A stretch of 64,000 nucleotides of DNA from assembly GCA_019236735.1 (NCBI GenBank), contig JAFAIM010000019.1:107756-171755 (forward strand), in the 5' to 3' direction. Of this stretch, positions 1 to 9,532 are shown piece after piece; the stretch's first letter is position 1, and the number at the start of each line of letters is the position of its first letter. Under the pieces are notes generated by a model. That model searched no databases. It was not told where the DNA came from and saw only the letters and a program-made list of their open reading frames with translations. The DNA is from Burkholderiaceae bacterium (lineage in GTDB: Bacteria > Pseudomonadota > Gammaproteobacteria > Burkholderiales > Burkholderiaceae_F). The translations under genes were made by a program, and so were the position numbers.

Positions 1-117
1 TCGGCGCTGCTGGCCAACTGCAGTGCGGTCTACTCCGAGAACCTTCAGGCGGATCAGAGGATTGATCGTCGGCTGACGGTACATAACCCGTTCGCCGGAC
101 GCGTGCCCAAGCGTTGA
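1..117 (+). CDS. C-terminal end of an unidentified protein (partial)
   Basis: An open frame runs from the first base of the window to a TGA at 115-117, giving the last 38 residues of a protein whose start lies outside. The tail reads ...LTVHNPFAGRVPKR and is rich in Arg. I do not recognise the family. The gene converges on the MmgE/PrpD gene, with 30 bp between the two stops. It could be a chance frame, but the length without stops and its position directly against the next gene favour a real gene end. Confidence 0.45.
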   Translation, partial: SALLANCSAVYSENLQADQRIDRRLTVHNPFAGRVPKR

Positions 118-147
118 TTCGTCGGGACCTGCCTTGTCGAGGCGCGC

Positions 148-1548
148 TTAGCGCGGCACCGCAGCTTCGGCGATCGTCGCAGCGCTGGGCGACCGCTCGA
201 TGTTCCAGCACGCATCGAGCAGCCGGCGGGCCTGTTGCGACGTCAGGATGCCCTCGGCAAGGCCGAGGAACTTCACTTCCAATGCTTCGTCGGTCAGCGG
301 TGAAGCCGCGCTGCCGGTCGCGTCCTCGATGCGCTGATGCACGGTACGGCCGTCGCGCAGCACGATCCGGCAGTCGACCTGCTCCGGCTCGATCGAGGGA
401 TCGGCAGTCGGGGCCACCTTCGCGCGCAATGCGATCACGCTGGGTTCGCGCACCGCGCTGTCGCTGAATTGCTTCGGCCCCGCCGCTCCGTCGATGATGG
501 CTGCCGCGACCGCATGGTAGACGCTGAACTTGCCGTCCAAGCCGGTCGCCGGTGCGGTCTTGCCGGTCAGTTCGAGCACGAGCGGGTGCACGCGAAGCTC
601 GATCCGTTCGATGTCCTCTGCCCGCAAACCATGCCGGTTGCGCAGCTGGATCGCGGCGTCGATGGCAGGATGCAGCACGACGCCGCAGGCAAACGGCTTG
701 TACGTATTGAGCAAAGCTTCGTAGTGCGCACCCAAGCCGCCGGTGATTTTCCGCCAATCCTGCTTGTCGCTGATCGTGTGGGCCCAGCCCCGGCTTGCTT
801 CGATCATCCGGTCCGAGCTGGTGAATCCGGCGTGGGCCAGCACCGCGGCCGTCATCCCGTTGTGAGCCGCGCGCCCGGGATTGAAGCTCTTGTTCATCGA
901 TCCGAACGACTCGCGAAATCCCACCGGCTGGGAAGCGGCCAAGCCCAGCGCCCAGCGCATCTGTTGCTCGCTCAGGTCGAGAAGCTTCCCCATTGCCGCT
1001 GCCGCACCGAACGCGCCACAGGTGCCGGTGATGTGCCACCCGCGGTCATAGTGGTCCGGATAGACCGCGTTGCCGATGCGGCACTCCGTTTCCACTCCCA
1101 GGATCAGAGCGTTGAGGAACTCGCGCCCCGCAACATTGCGGTACTCGGAAAACGCCAGGATCGCCGGCGCGACCGACGCCGCCGGATGGATGATCGTCTT
1201 CAAATGCGTGTCATCGAAGTCCAGAATGTGGGAGCTGACGCCATTGACGAAAGCGGCATTCATGATGTCGAGCCGCTCGCTGCGACCCAGAATCGCAGCG
1301 TGTGAGGCGGCCGAGAACGGAGCCAGGGCCGCGACCGCCCGGTCGATCCCGTCATGATGCGAGCCACCTACCGCCGCGCCCACCCAGTTCACCAGCGTGC
1401 GCAGCCCCTCGCGACGGACGGCCGCAGGCATGTCCTCGTAACGGGCCCGCACGATGTACTTGGCCAATTCGCGCGTGACTTCGGACGGTAATGTCGTCGC
1501 GGAATCGGCACTGCGCTGCCCATCACTCGCCATGCCGGTTACCGCCAT
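148..1548 (-). CDS. MmgE/PrpD family protein
   Basis: The 466-residue protein has the length and segments of the MmgE/PrpD superfamily, which includes 2-methylcitrate dehydratase, cis-aconitate decarboxylase and related hydro-lyases. The segment FVNGVSSHILDFDDTHLKTI (about residues 99-118) carries the conserved H-x-x-DFDDTH stretch near the active site. It is followed by the family's HPAA and the WHITGTCGAFGAAAA motif. The enzyme is cytosolic, with no signal peptide. It stands divergently next to a TRAP importer for organic acids (1675-5787), so its substrate may be a carboxylic acid taken up by that system. That link is inference from context. Distance from the propionate genes argues against calling it prpD itself. 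Confidence 0.85.
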   Translation of the reverse strand: MAVTGMASDGQRSADSATTLPSEVTRELAKYIVRARYEDMPAAVRREGLRTLVNWVGAAVGGSHHDGIDRAVAALAPFSAASHAAILGRSERLDIMNAAFVNGVSSHILDFDDTHLKTIIHPAASVAPAILAFSEYRNVAGREFLNALILGVETECRIGNAVYPDHYDRGWHITGTCGAFGAAAAMGKLLDLSEQQMRWALGLAASQPVGFRESFGSMNKSFNPGRAAHNGMTAAVLAHAGFTSSDRMIEASRGWAHTISDKQDWRKITGGLGAHYEALLNTYKPFACGVVLHPAIDAAIQLRNRHGLRAEDIERIELRVHPLVLELTGKTAPATGLDGKFSVYHAVAAAIIDGAAGPKQFSDSAVREPSVIALRAKVAPTADPSIEPEQVDCRIVLRDGRTVHQRIEDATGSAASPLTDEALEVKFLGLAEGILTSQQARRLLDACWNIERSPSAATIAEAAVPR

Positions 1549-1674
1549 TTGAGGATCTCTGCCGCCGGTCGACGCAAGCGAATTCGAAGCGCATCATGAT
1601 CGCAGAAATGCGAAATGTCGGTATTGCACGAGCAAGCGCGTCTATACGATTGAACTCACCAGGCGGGTACGCGT

Positions 1675-2685
1675 ATGGATTGTTCCAAATCGCTTTTCGA
1701 AGCGCAAACGGTACTACGGCTCCTCGCAGCTTTGGGGCTGAGTTGCGCCTGTGCGGCGCACAGCGCGGAGCCGCTCATCGTGATCAAGTTCAGCCACGTG
1801 GTGTCGCCCGATACGCCCAAGGGCAAGGGTGCCCTGTACTTCAAGAAATTGGCCGAGGAGCGCACCGGTGGTCGCGTCAAGGTCGAGGTTTACCCGAACA
1901 GCCAACTGTACAAGGACAAGGAGGAGCTGGAGGCGCTGCAGCTCGGGTCGGTGCAGATGCTGGCTCCGTCCGTTTCCAAGTTCGGACCGATCGGCGTGAA
2001 GGCATTCGAGGCGTTCGATCTGCCGTATTTGTTCAACGGCTATGAAGCGGCGCACCGCGTGACGCACGGGCCGATCGGCGCATCGATGCTCGGGCTGCTG
2101 CGAGCGCACGGGATGACCGGTCTGGCTTTCTGGGACAACGGCTTCAAGGAGTTCACCGCCAACAAGCCTCTGCGCCGCCTCGAGGATTTCAAGGGACTGA
2201 AGTTCCGGGTCAAGTCCTCCAAGGTGCTGGAGGCCCAAATCACCGCCCTCGGCGCAATCCCGCAGGTGATGGCGTTCTCCGAGGTCTACCAGGCCCTGCA
2301 GACCGGTGTCGTTGACGGCGCGGAGACTTCCCCCGAGAACATCTACACGCAACGGTGGTACGAGGTGCAGAAGGACATGTCGCTCACCCATCACGGGTAC
2401 GACGCCTACGCGGTGGTGGTGAACACGAAGTTCTGGGATTCTCTTCCGGCGGACATCCGGACCGTCCTGCGGCAGGCACTCGATGACACGACCCGATACG
2501 TGGAAAGCATGTCGGCGCGCGAGGAGGCCGAGGCGATCGAAGCCATCCGCCACAGCGGCAAGTGCCAGGTCGTCGAGCTGACGGACGAGCAACGATCGTC
2601 GCTGCGGCGAGCCCTCGAACCGGTCCAGCGGCAAATGGAGCAGCGAATCGGCCGCGATGTGCTGCAATCGATCCGGGAGCCTTAG
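1675..2685 (+). CDS. TRAP transporter substrate-binding protein, DctP family (copy 1)
   Basis: This 336-residue periplasmic receptor belongs to a tripartite ATP-independent importer. A hydrophobic leader (about residues 10-30, ending AHS-A) precedes the DctP fold. Typical segments are VIKFSHVVSPDTPKGKGA, GGRVKVEVYPNSQLYKD, FKGLKFRVKSSKVLEAQ with the conserved Arg that binds substrate carboxylates, and GVVDGAE. It is followed after 89 bp by a close paralogue and then by the DctQ and DctM permease genes. The ATG at 1675 gives a complete signal peptide. The ligand is not evident, though the Arg suggests an organic acid. Confidence 0.9.
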   Translation: MDCSKSLFEAQTVLRLLAALGLSCACAAHSAEPLIVIKFSHVVSPDTPKGKGALYFKKLAEERTGGRVKVEVYPNSQLYKDKEELEALQLGSVQMLAPSVSKFGPIGVKAFEAFDLPYLFNGYEAAHRVTHGPIGASMLGLLRAHGMTGLAFWDNGFKEFTANKPLRRLEDFKGLKFRVKSSKVLEAQITALGAIPQVMAFSEVYQALQTGVVDGAETSPENIYTQRWYEVQKDMSLTHHGYDAYAVVVNTKFWDSLPADIRTVLRQALDDTTRYVESMSAREEAEAIEAIRHSGKCQVVELTDEQRSSLRRALEPVQRQMEQRIGRDVLQSIREP

Positions 2686-2774
2686 GAAACGAGAAGCGAT
2701 CCGAAACGGCGCCGACTGCGTCTGTTGCGCTGCGATAGCGGGTATCGTTCCTGATCCTTTCGAGGGGGATGCAT

Positions 2775-3800
2775 ATGAACGGGTCGCCTCACGCGCGCGC
2801 TCTGGCCGCGTTCGGATTGCTGTGCGCTCTGGCTGCGATCGTGCTTCCGCAGGCGCGAGCGCAAGAGCCGATCGTCATCAAGTTCAGTCACGTCGTCGCC
2901 GGCGACACCCCGAAGGGGCGCGGCGCCGAGCGCTTCAAGGAATTGGCCGAGCGCCTGACCACGGGGCGCGTGAAAGTCGAGGTGTATCCGAACAGCACGC
3001 TGTACAAGGACAAGGAGGAGCTGGAGGCGTTGCAGCTTGGATCGGTGCAGATGCTGGCGCCCTCCCTCGCCAAGTTCGGTCCGCTCGGGGTGAAGGAATT
3101 CGAGGTGTTCGACATCCCGTACATGTTTCCCACCGAAGCGTTCCTCGAGCGCGTCGAGAGCGGTCCAATCGGCCGCAAGCTGATGGCAAAGCTGGAGACG
3201 AAAGGGATCACCGGCCTCGCCTTCTGGGACAACGGCTTCAAGATCTTCAGCGCCAACCGGCCGCTGGTCGCCCCCGGTGATCTAAAGGGCCTGAAGCTGC
3301 GCATCCAGAGCTCGAAGGTGATCGAGGCAGAGGTGCGCGCGCTCGATGCCGTCCCGCAAGTGATGGCGTTCGGCGACACCTACCAGGCATTGCAGACGGG
3401 CGTGGTCGACGGCACCGAGAATCCGTGGTCGAACATGTACACGCAGAAGATGCACGAGGTGCAGAAGTACGCGGCCGACACCTACCATGGCTATCTCGGC
3501 TACGCGGTGATCGTGAACAGCAAATTCTGGTCCGGCCTGCCGCCCGACATCCGCTCGCAGTTGGAGGAGGCGATGAAGGAGGCGACCGCGTTCGAACACG
3601 AGATCGCTCGCAAGGACAACGAAGATGCGATGGCTGAAATCGAAAAATCGGGCCGCACCAAGATTGTCCATCTGACCGCCGAGCAGCGCGCCGCGTGGGT
3701 GAAAGCGCTGCTGCCCGTTCGCGACGAAGTCGCCGGCAGGGTCGGCAAGGAGACGATCGACGAGGTGGTCAAGGAACAGGCCGCCGCAGGACTGAAGTAG
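2775..3800 (+). CDS. TRAP transporter substrate-binding protein, DctP family (copy 2)
   Basis: A second DctP receptor of 341 residues, strikingly similar to copy 1 over its whole length (shared KFSHVV, RVKVEVYPNS, LYKDKEELEALQLGSVQMLAPS). It has its own signal peptide ending QARA-Q. Of two in-frame ATGs at 2769 and 2775 I chose the second because GAGGGGG at 2762-2768 is correctly spaced from it. The binding-site segment LKLRIQSSKVIEAEV and GVVDGTENPW are intact. The two receptors arose by tandem duplication and precede a single DctQM pair, so they may widen the substrate range of one permease. Confidence 0.9.
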   Translation: MNGSPHARALAAFGLLCALAAIVLPQARAQEPIVIKFSHVVAGDTPKGRGAERFKELAERLTTGRVKVEVYPNSTLYKDKEELEALQLGSVQMLAPSLAKFGPLGVKEFEVFDIPYMFPTEAFLERVESGPIGRKLMAKLETKGITGLAFWDNGFKIFSANRPLVAPGDLKGLKLRIQSSKVIEAEVRALDAVPQVMAFGDTYQALQTGVVDGTENPWSNMYTQKMHEVQKYAADTYHGYLGYAVIVNSKFWSGLPPDIRSQLEEAMKEATAFEHEIARKDNEDAMAEIEKSGRTKIVHLTAEQRAAWVKALLPVRDEVAGRVGKETIDEVVKEQAAAGLK

Positions 3801-3910
3801 CAGCTCGCAAGCCCTGCTCCGCCCCGCGTGATGGTGAAAAGCGAACCGCGAGCGGCTGTGCGGCCCGGACACTCTCTTCGGTCCATGGTTCTTCAGTCGC
3901 GAGGGATCCG

Positions 3911-4510
3911 ATGCTCGCACTGAAGCTGCTCGACCGTCTCGAAGAGGTGCTGATCGGCACCTTGATGGCAGTTGCAACCGCGGTGATCTTTGCCTCCGTG
4001 GTGCTGCGCTTCCTCGCATCGGTGCCGTACGTTCAGGACGTGGCGATCCGCCTGAGCATGACCTGGGCGCAGGAGTTGTGCATCTTCCTGTTCGTGTGGA
4101 TGGCCAAGTTCGGTGCGGCCTACGGAGTGCGGGCCGGCGTGCATGTGGGAGTCGATGTGCTGATCAATCGGCTGGCGCCACGCCCGCGGAGGATCGTCGT
4201 GACGATCGGGCTGCTGGGTGGAGTGCTTTTCACCAGCGTGGTCGGAACCCTCGGCGCGATCCTGGTGTGGGAGATCGGCCACACCGATCAGACCTCCGAG
4301 GACATGGAAGTGCCGATGTGGATCGTCTACCTGTGCGTTCCGCTCGGCTCGTACCTGATGTGCTTCCGCTTCGTGCAGGTGCTCCTTTCCTACATCCGCA
4401 CCGGCCAGGTTCCTCATCGGCATTACGGACCGGCACGGCACGAAGCCAAGCCAGGTGCCGAGGGCTTGCCCTCCGAAGCGCCGTCAGGCGCGAAGGAGGG
4501 ACGGTCATGA
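3911..4510 (+). CDS. TRAP transporter small permease, DctQ family
   Basis: The 199-residue integral membrane protein has four hydrophobic segments, the usual DctQ topology. It shows the family's [23 protein letters not shown] stretch in the middle (about residues 51-73, cited by its key residues W51, E54, W62, G66), and a charged C-terminal tail. The open frame extends further upstream, but the ATG at 3911 has a Shine-Dalgarno (GAGGG at 3901-3905) and follows the binding-protein gene by 110 bp. Its stop overlaps the dctM start (ATGA at 4507-4510), so the two are translationally coupled. Confidence 0.88.
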   Translation: MLALKLLDRLEEVLIGTLMAVATAVIFASVVLRFLASVPYVQDVAIRLSMTWAQELCIFLFVWMAKFGAAYGVRAGVHVGVDVLINRLAPRPRRIVVTIGLLGGVLFTSVVGTLGAILVWEIGHTDQTSEDMEVPMWIVYLCVPLGSYLMCFRFVQVLLSYIRTGQVPHRHYGPARHEAKPGAEGLPSEAPSGAKEGRS

Positions 4511-5787
4511 ACGCAGTACTGATTTTCGGGCTGCTGATCGCGCTGATGCTCACCGGCATGCCGGTTTCGATCTCGCTCGGCCTGACGGTACTGACGTATC
4601 TGTTCACGATGACGCAGGTGCCGATCGAGTCGGTGGCTCTGAAGCTTTTCACAGGCATCGAGAACTTCGGAATCATGGCGATCCCGTTTTTCATCCTGGC
4701 CGGCACGCTGCTGACGCAGGGCGGCGTGGCACGGCGAATGATTCACTTCGCCACCACGATGGTCGGCCACCTGTACGGTGGCCTGGCGCTCGCGGGCATC
4801 ATCGCCTGTGCGCTGTTTGCCGCCATCTCCGGATCGTCGGTCGCGACCGTTGCAGCCATCGGCTCGATCATCCTGCCCGAGATGGTCCAACGCGGCTTTC
4901 CGAAGCGCTTTGCCGCCGGCGTCATCACCACCAGCGGCGCGCTCGGCATTCTCGTGCCGCCGTCGATCGTGATGGTGCTGTTCGCCGTCTCGACCAACAC
5001 GTCGGTGGGCAAATTGTTCGCCGCGGGCATTGCGCCGGGTGTCGTGCTCGCCCTGGCGCTGGCGTGCACGACCTGGCTGATCGCGCGCCGGCGCAACCTT
5101 CCCCGGATGCCGCGCGCCACCTGGCGCGAACGCTGGCAGGCGTTGCGCGAGGCATCGTGGGGCCTGGCGCTGATCGTGGTCGTAATTGGCGGGATCTATT
5201 CGGGAGTGTTCACGCCGACCGAAGCGGCCGCGTGTGCCGCCGTGTATTCGTTCATCGTGGTCGTCTTTGTGTACGGCGACCTGAAGCTGGCCCAGGTTCC
5301 GCGCGCGCTGCTCGATGCCGCGGCGATGAGCGCGATGCTCCTGTACATCATCACGAACGCGGTGCTGTTCAGCTTCCTGATGACGAGCGAGAACATCCCG
5401 CAGGGAATGGCCGATTGGCTCACTTCGCAAGGCTTGGGGCCGGTCGCGTTCCTGCTGGTGGTGAACGTGCTGCTGCTGGTTGCCGGAAACGTGATGGAAC
5501 CGAGCTCGATCGTGCTGATCATGGCGCCCATTTTGCTGCCGGTGGCGACCCGCCTGGGAATCGATCCGGTTCATTTCGGGGTCCTGATGATGGTCAACAT
5601 GGAGGTCGGCTTGTGCCACCCTCCGGTGGGACTCAACCTGTACGTTGCGTCCGGGATCACCCAGATGGGCATCACCGAGTTGACGATCGCAGTGTTGCCC
5701 TGGCTGCTGACAATGCTGGCCTTTTTGCTGCTGGTCACGTACTGGCCGTCGCTGTCGCTTTTCGTTCCCCAGATGCTGCGGCTGTAA
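4507..5787 (+). CDS. TRAP transporter large permease, DctM family
   Basis: The 426-residue, 12-helix subunit carries the transport path of the TRAP importer. Family marks are [40 protein letters not shown], the [18 protein letters not shown] stretch and the C-terminal [14 protein letters not shown] motif. All helices are present and the length is normal. The ATG at 4507 overlaps the dctQ stop. With 1675-4510 it forms one operon on the plus strand. A GC-rich hairpin at 5812-5838 just after the stop may end the transcript. Confidence 0.92.
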   Translation: MNAVLIFGLLIALMLTGMPVSISLGLTVLTYLFTMTQVPIESVALKLFTGIENFGIMAIPFFILAGTLLTQGGVARRMIHFATTMVGHLYGGLALAGIIACALFAAISGSSVATVAAIGSIILPEMVQRGFPKRFAAGVITTSGALGILVPPSIVMVLFAVSTNTSVGKLFAAGIAPGVVLALALACTTWLIARRRNLPRMPRATWRERWQALREASWGLALIVVVIGGIYSGVFTPTEAAACAAVYSFIVVVFVYGDLKLAQVPRALLDAAAMSAMLLYIITNAVLFSFLMTSENIPQGMADWLTSQGLGPVAFLLVVNVLLLVAGNVMEPSSIVLIMAPILLPVATRLGIDPVHFGVLMMVNMEVGLCHPPVGLNLYVASGITQMGITELTIAVLPWLLTMLAFLLLVTYWPSLSLFVPQMLRL

Positions 5788-5811
5788 GATTTCGGAAGGG
5801 CTGCATCGCCT

Positions 5812-5838
5812 CCGGGAAAGGCCCCGATCGTTTCCCGG
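5812..5838 (+). terminator. Possible hairpin terminator after dctM
   Basis: CCGGGAAA at 5812-5819 and TTTCCCGG at 5831-5838 form a perfect 8-bp stem with an 11-base loop, 24 bp after the dctM stop. No T-run follows, so this is at best a weak intrinsic terminator or an RNA 3'-end protector. Confidence 0.35.
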
Positions 5839-5918
5839 TGGCCCACCAGAAAGGGGACCGTTACTGTATCGTTAGGGTGGCTGAAGCGCGCCAGGAAGGG
5901 GCGCACGGCGGGGTACGG

Positions 5919-7022
5919 ATGGCGCAAGAAGATGACCGTGATCTAGCCGCAAAGCTGAAAGCGAGAGTCGCGCTTGCGGCCTTGCGCGGCGACAAGACGG
6001 TCGCGCAACTGGCGGCGGAGTTCGATCTCGATCCGAGGCAGATCGAAGCGTGGAAGCGTGAGCTCGAGCGCAACGCCGAGGCCGCTTTTTCCCCGTCCCA
6101 GATCCCGGTGAGCGAGGCGCCGACCCTGCCTCCGCCGACCGCCAAAGCGCCGGCGATCCAGCCAAGAGCGCCAACCGCGAAAGCGCCGACGGTCCAGCCG
6201 AGACCGCCTACTGTCCCGCCGCCGCGGGCCCACGACGTGGGGACCGCGACGTCGCAGCAGCGAGCGGGTGCACGGCCGGTCTCCACGCTGCCGACCGTCG
6301 AACGACAGGCTGCCGCGATGCTGCGTCCGATCCCGGCAAAGGCGCCGAGTTTTCCGACGCTGCCAACGCCGTCTAACGTTCCGACGCCGCGGGCGTTGCC
6401 GATCGCGGCAGAGGACGAAAAGCTTCCAACGTATCCGAGCTTGTCGGAGTTGCCGACCCGTCTACGGAACATACCCGGTGTACCGGGCTCGCTGCCCACG
6501 CAAAAACCCCCTGGGACGACGACCGGCGGCACCACGACGGAGGACGACGACTACTGGAAGGAACACGGTACGCAGATCGGTGGAACGACCAGCGTGACGG
6601 TGACGACGAGCATCAACTTGCCTGCTCCGCGCCCGCAGCCGCAAGCCCCGGGCTGGCCACGGAAGCTGCTTGGGCCGCTGTTTGTCGGCTGGCAGGAAAA
6701 GTACTCTGCGGCCAAGACGAGCCGGGAGCTGCTGAAAATCTACAACTCGATCCGGGCGGCCCGTCCAGAGTTGCGCAAACGCGAGCTATACCGGCTGGTT
6801 GTAGTGGAGCGCCTGGGCGGAACGCTGGCCGCTGCCGACGCTGTCTTGGCGCGCGCCGCCGAGAGTTTCGCCAGCTGGCCGGTCGAGCGCGAGCTGAACT
6901 TCCGCGACGTCGTGCACTATCTGGCAGTCTCGGACTACCTGGCTTCGAACAACGTCGACGCCGAGTGGACACGCGAGAACCTCGGCCGCGTGGTCGCGTC
7001 GCTGATCTCCGAGAACTTGTAA
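5919..7022 (+). CDS. Transposase-type HTH fused to Pro/Thr-rich linker and unknown C-terminal domain
   Basis: The 367-residue protein starts (about residues 5-50) with a helix-turn-helix closely resembling OrfA of IS3-family elements: [20 protein letters not shown], then [16 protein letters not shown] long low-complexity linker (about residues 55-225) follows, with repeated [14 protein letters not shown] and [13 protein letters not shown] segments. A compact, probably helical domain of about 135 residues ends the protein ([20 protein letters not shown] through ASLISENL). There is no catalytic DDE half, no terminal repeat and no partner orfB, so this is not an active transposase. I infer a domesticated DNA-binding module with a new partner domain. 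The ATG at 5919 is chosen because the HTH begins straight after it and the upstream frame reads through dctM. Confidence 0.7.
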   Translation: MAQEDDRDLAAKLKARVALAALRGDKTVAQLAAEFDLDPRQIEAWKRELERNAEAAFSPSQIPVSEAPTLPPPTAKAPAIQPRAPTAKAPTVQPRPPTVPPPRAHDVGTATSQQRAGARPVSTLPTVERQAAAMLRPIPAKAPSFPTLPTPSNVPTPRALPIAAEDEKLPTYPSLSELPTRLRNIPGVPGSLPTQKPPGTTTGGTTTEDDDYWKEHGTQIGGTTSVTVTTSINLPAPRPQPQAPGWPRKLLGPLFVGWQEKYSAAKTSRELLKIYNSIRAARPELRKRELYRLVVVERLGGTLAAADAVLARAAESFASWPVERELNFRDVVHYLAVSDYLASNNVDAEWTRENLGRVVASLISENL

Positions 7023-7040
7023 GCAGGCGGCGGCACCCGA

Positions 7041-7643
7041 TCAAGGCTTGTCGGGCGCGGTCTTCTTGAACGGGTACGGCTGCGCCTGCACCGGCGCGCC
7101 AGTCGATGGGGTTGTGACGCCGCGCGACGGGGTTGTGCGCGGTGGCATCGACGGTCCCTCCGGCGACAGCACTTTTGACCAGCGCCGCAACTCCTCATCC
7201 AGCTCTTGCTCCGCCTCCTGCGACGGAAGAGCGATCATCGGGCCATTGGACTGCAGGTTGCGAGCGGCGTGCAGCAGGCGCTGCTCGGAATCGAGCACGA
7301 ACACGACCTGACGCCGTGATGGGCTGGCGCTGAACAGAAAAAAGCCCGAGCCGTCCTTCAGCGGCGCGAATCCGTGCCGGTTTCCCTTATCGTCCTCGTA
7401 GGCGGCTTCCTTGATGTCAGGCGTGTGCTGCGCTGGCGTCAGTTGCAGCACCAATGCCACGTCGGCGGGGATCGTCGTGTAGGAGCCGTGCTTGTCGACA
7501 ACCTTCAGCAGCCGCGACATCTCATCCTGCGTGAGGTGTACTGCGGGCCAAGCGGACTGACAGTACAGCACGCCAGCGAGTGCGAGAAAGGAAAGTGCGG
7601 CGCTCGCGCGCACCCGCCCGACGAAACTGCTCCTTGCCGTCAT
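7041..7643 (-). CDS. Secreted protein of unknown function
   Basis: A 200-residue protein with an N-terminal signal peptide (hydrophobic residues about 12-32, ending SAWPA). The mature part begins VHLTQDEMSRLLKVVDKHGSY and has a mixed alpha/beta middle with PSRRQVVFVLDSEQRLLHAA. The tail is rich in Pro and Thr. The start at 7643 is set by a strong GGAGGTGAGGG sequence about seven bases upstream; the frame itself runs on to 7862. I do not recognise the family. It converges on the HTH-fusion gene with 18 bp between stops and is divergent from the acyl-CoA ligase. Confidence 0.65.
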   Translation of the reverse strand: MTARSSFVGRVRASAALSFLALAGVLYCQSAWPAVHLTQDEMSRLLKVVDKHGSYTTIPADVALVLQLTPAQHTPDIKEAAYEDDKGNRHGFAPLKDGSGFFLFSASPSRRQVVFVLDSEQRLLHAARNLQSNGPMIALPSQEAEQELDEELRRWSKVLSPEGPSMPPRTTPSRGVTTPSTGAPVQAQPYPFKKTAPDKP

Positions 7644-7804
7644 GATGCGTCCCTCACCTCCCGCGGCACGCATCACCGCGGCTGCTCGCACCTGCCGTAC
7701 CTGTCCGGCCATCTCTATCGCCAAGCTTCGCACCCACGCGGGCGGCAGTATATGATGGTTCCGTAGGAGAGACAGAACCCGGATCCGACCAAAACGAACG
7801 GGAG

Positions 7805-7824
7805 GCGCGCGCGGCAGCGCGCGC
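7805..7824. repeat. GC-rich hairpin in the leader of the acyl-CoA ligase gene
   Basis: GCGCGCGC at 7805-7812 and again at 7817-7824, separated by GGCA, form an 8-bp self-complementary stem in the region between the divergent genes, 56 bp before the ligase start. The effect, if any, on translation or transcription is unknown. Confidence 0.5.
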
Positions 7825-7844
7825 ACCCGGAACGCTCGCGCAAG

Positions 7845-7874
7845 AGTCGGGAGAGTGGGCACAGTCGGGAGAGT
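7845..7874 (+). repeat. 12-bp direct repeat containing the ribosome binding site
   Basis: AGTCGGGAGAGT occurs at 7845-7856 and 7863-7874, an 18-bp period. The second copy supplies the GGGAGAG Shine-Dalgarno for the start at 7880; the first copy duplicates it upstream. Confidence 0.5.
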
Positions 7875-7879
7875 TGGTC

Positions 7880-9523
7880 ATGACCCGCAGCAACCGGTAT
7901 GAGATCGGCCTCGACCGCAACCCGGCCAATTTCGTTCCCCTCTCGCCGCTGAGCTTCCTCGAGCGCACCGCCAGCGTATATCCGGATCGGACCGCTCTGA
8001 TCCATGGAGCACAGCGGCAAACGTGGTCGCAGACCTACGAACGCTGCCGCCGTCTGGCGAGCTCGCTGGCGGCGCGCGGCATCGGACGCGGCGACACGGT
8101 GGCGGCGATGCTGCCCAACGTTCCGGCGATGTTCGAGGCGCATTTCGGAGTCCCGATGTGCGGTGCCGTCTTGAACACGCTGAACACTCGCCTCGATGCA
8201 GAAGCGATCAGCTTCATGCTGCAGCATGGCGAAGCGCGCGTGCTGTTGACCGATCGCGAGTTTTCGACGGTCATCGAGCAAGCGCTGCAGCTCGTTCCGG
8301 GACCGCGCCCGCTCGTGATCGATGTGCGGGACGAGCAAGCGCCGCCCGGAAAGGAGTTTGGGCAGGCCGACTACGAGTCTTTCCTCGAAGCGGGGAACCC
8401 GGCGTATGCGTGGCAGCTGCCCGCGGACGAGTGGGACGCGATCACGCTGAACTACACCTCGGGCACCACGGGCAACCCGAAGGGAGTCGTCTATCACCAC
8501 CGCGGCGCTTACCTGAACGCCGCCAGCAACGTGATCTCATGGGCCATGCCGCCGCATTGCGTATACCTGTGGACGCTGCCGATGTTCCACTGCAACGGCT
8601 GGTGCTTCCCGTGGACACTGGCGCTGAACGCCGGCACCAGCGTCTGCCTGCGGCGGGTCGACCCGGTCCAGGTTTTTGCGCTGGTTCGAGAGCACAGGGT
8701 CACCCATCTGTGCGGTGCGCCGATCGTCTACAGCATGTTGATCAACGCCCCGGAGGGCGCGCGCTCTGGCATCGACCACAGAATCATGGGTCTGATCGCG
8801 GGCGCGGCGCCGCCCGTCGCGGTGATCGAAGGTTGCGTGAAGGCCGGCATCGACATCACGCACGTGTACGGACTGACCGAGACGTACGGCCCCGCTGCGG
8901 TGTGCGCCAAACAGGATGCGTGGCAGGATCTCCCATTGGAGGAGCGCGCCCGCTTGAACGGTCGTCAAGGTGTCGCGTACCACTTGCAGCAGGCCATCCG
9001 CGTGCTCGATCCGGACACGCTGAAACCCGTTCCCCCCGACGGCGAGACGATGGGCGAGATCTTCTTCCGCGGAAACATCGTGATGAAGGGCTACTTGAAG
9101 AACGCGAATGCGACGGAAGAGGCATTCGCCGGCGGCTGGTTCCACACGGGGGACCTCGCGGTGGTCCAACCCGATGGCTACGTCAAGATCAAGGATCGCA
9201 GCAAAGACATCATCATCTCGGGAGGTGAGAACATCTCCTCCCTCGAGGTGGAGGATGCGCTGCACCGGCATCCGGCCGTGCTGGCCGCTGCAGTGGTGGC
9301 GCAGCCCGATCCAAAGTGGGGCGAGGTTCCCTGCGCGTTCGTCGAACTCAAGCCCGGCGCCAGCACCGACGCAGACGCGCTGATCGAACACTGCCGTGCG
9401 CTGCTGGCCCGCTACAAGGTGCCCAAGCGAGTCGTTTTCGGCACGCTGCCGAAGACCTCGACCGGCAAGATCCAGAAGTTCGTCCTGCGCCAGCAGGTTC
9501 AGTCGTCGAGCGCGATCGAGTAG
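7880..9523 (+). CDS. AMP-forming acyl-CoA ligase
   Basis: The 547-residue enzyme belongs to the adenylate-forming acyl-CoA synthetases, which make acyl-AMP and then acyl-CoA. It shows the P-loop-like YTSGTTGNPKG (about residues 189-199), the GLTETYGP adenine-binding motif, the FHTGDLAVVQPDGYVKIKDR hinge region and the catalytic Lys near the end (PKTSTGKIQKFVLR). The family resembles medium/long-chain and methylthioacryl-type ligases; the substrate cannot be read from sequence. The ATG at 7880 has GGGAGAG six bases upstream; a TTG at 7874 is the alternative. It heads an operon with a Liv-type ABC importer, which suggests the importer brings in the carboxylate that this enzyme activates. Confidence 0.9.
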   Translation: MTRSNRYEIGLDRNPANFVPLSPLSFLERTASVYPDRTALIHGAQRQTWSQTYERCRRLASSLAARGIGRGDTVAAMLPNVPAMFEAHFGVPMCGAVLNTLNTRLDAEAISFMLQHGEARVLLTDREFSTVIEQALQLVPGPRPLVIDVRDEQAPPGKEFGQADYESFLEAGNPAYAWQLPADEWDAITLNYTSGTTGNPKGVVYHHRGAYLNAASNVISWAMPPHCVYLWTLPMFHCNGWCFPWTLALNAGTSVCLRRVDPVQVFALVREHRVTHLCGAPIVYSMLINAPEGARSGIDHRIMGLIAGAAPPVAVIEGCVKAGIDITHVYGLTETYGPAAVCAKQDAWQDLPLEERARLNGRQGVAYHLQQAIRVLDPDTLKPVPPDGETMGEIFFRGNIVMKGYLKNANATEEAFAGGWFHTGDLAVVQPDGYVKIKDRSKDIIISGGENISSLEVEDALHRHPAVLAAAVVAQPDPKWGEVPCAFVELKPGASTDADALIEHCRALLARYKVPKRVVFGTLPKTSTGKIQKFVLRQQVQSSSAIE

Positions 9524-9532
9524 GCGCGCGCC

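Noticed and set aside
1624..1648. Promoter TTGCAC/TATACG before the first TRAP receptor gene
   Set aside because: The two boxes are only 13 bases apart, too short for a sigma-70 promoter.
4423..5619. Long minus-strand frame of 398 codons antisense to dctM, and similar long antisense frames at 8537-10153, 44400-46307 and 17292-18710
   Set aside because: They lie opposite strongly supported genes, have compositions rich in His, Arg and Gln typical of high-GC shadow frames, and show no domain.
5919..7022. Intact IS3 insertion sequence
   Set aside because: Only the OrfA-like HTH is present; no OrfB, terminal inverted repeats or target duplications are visible around it.
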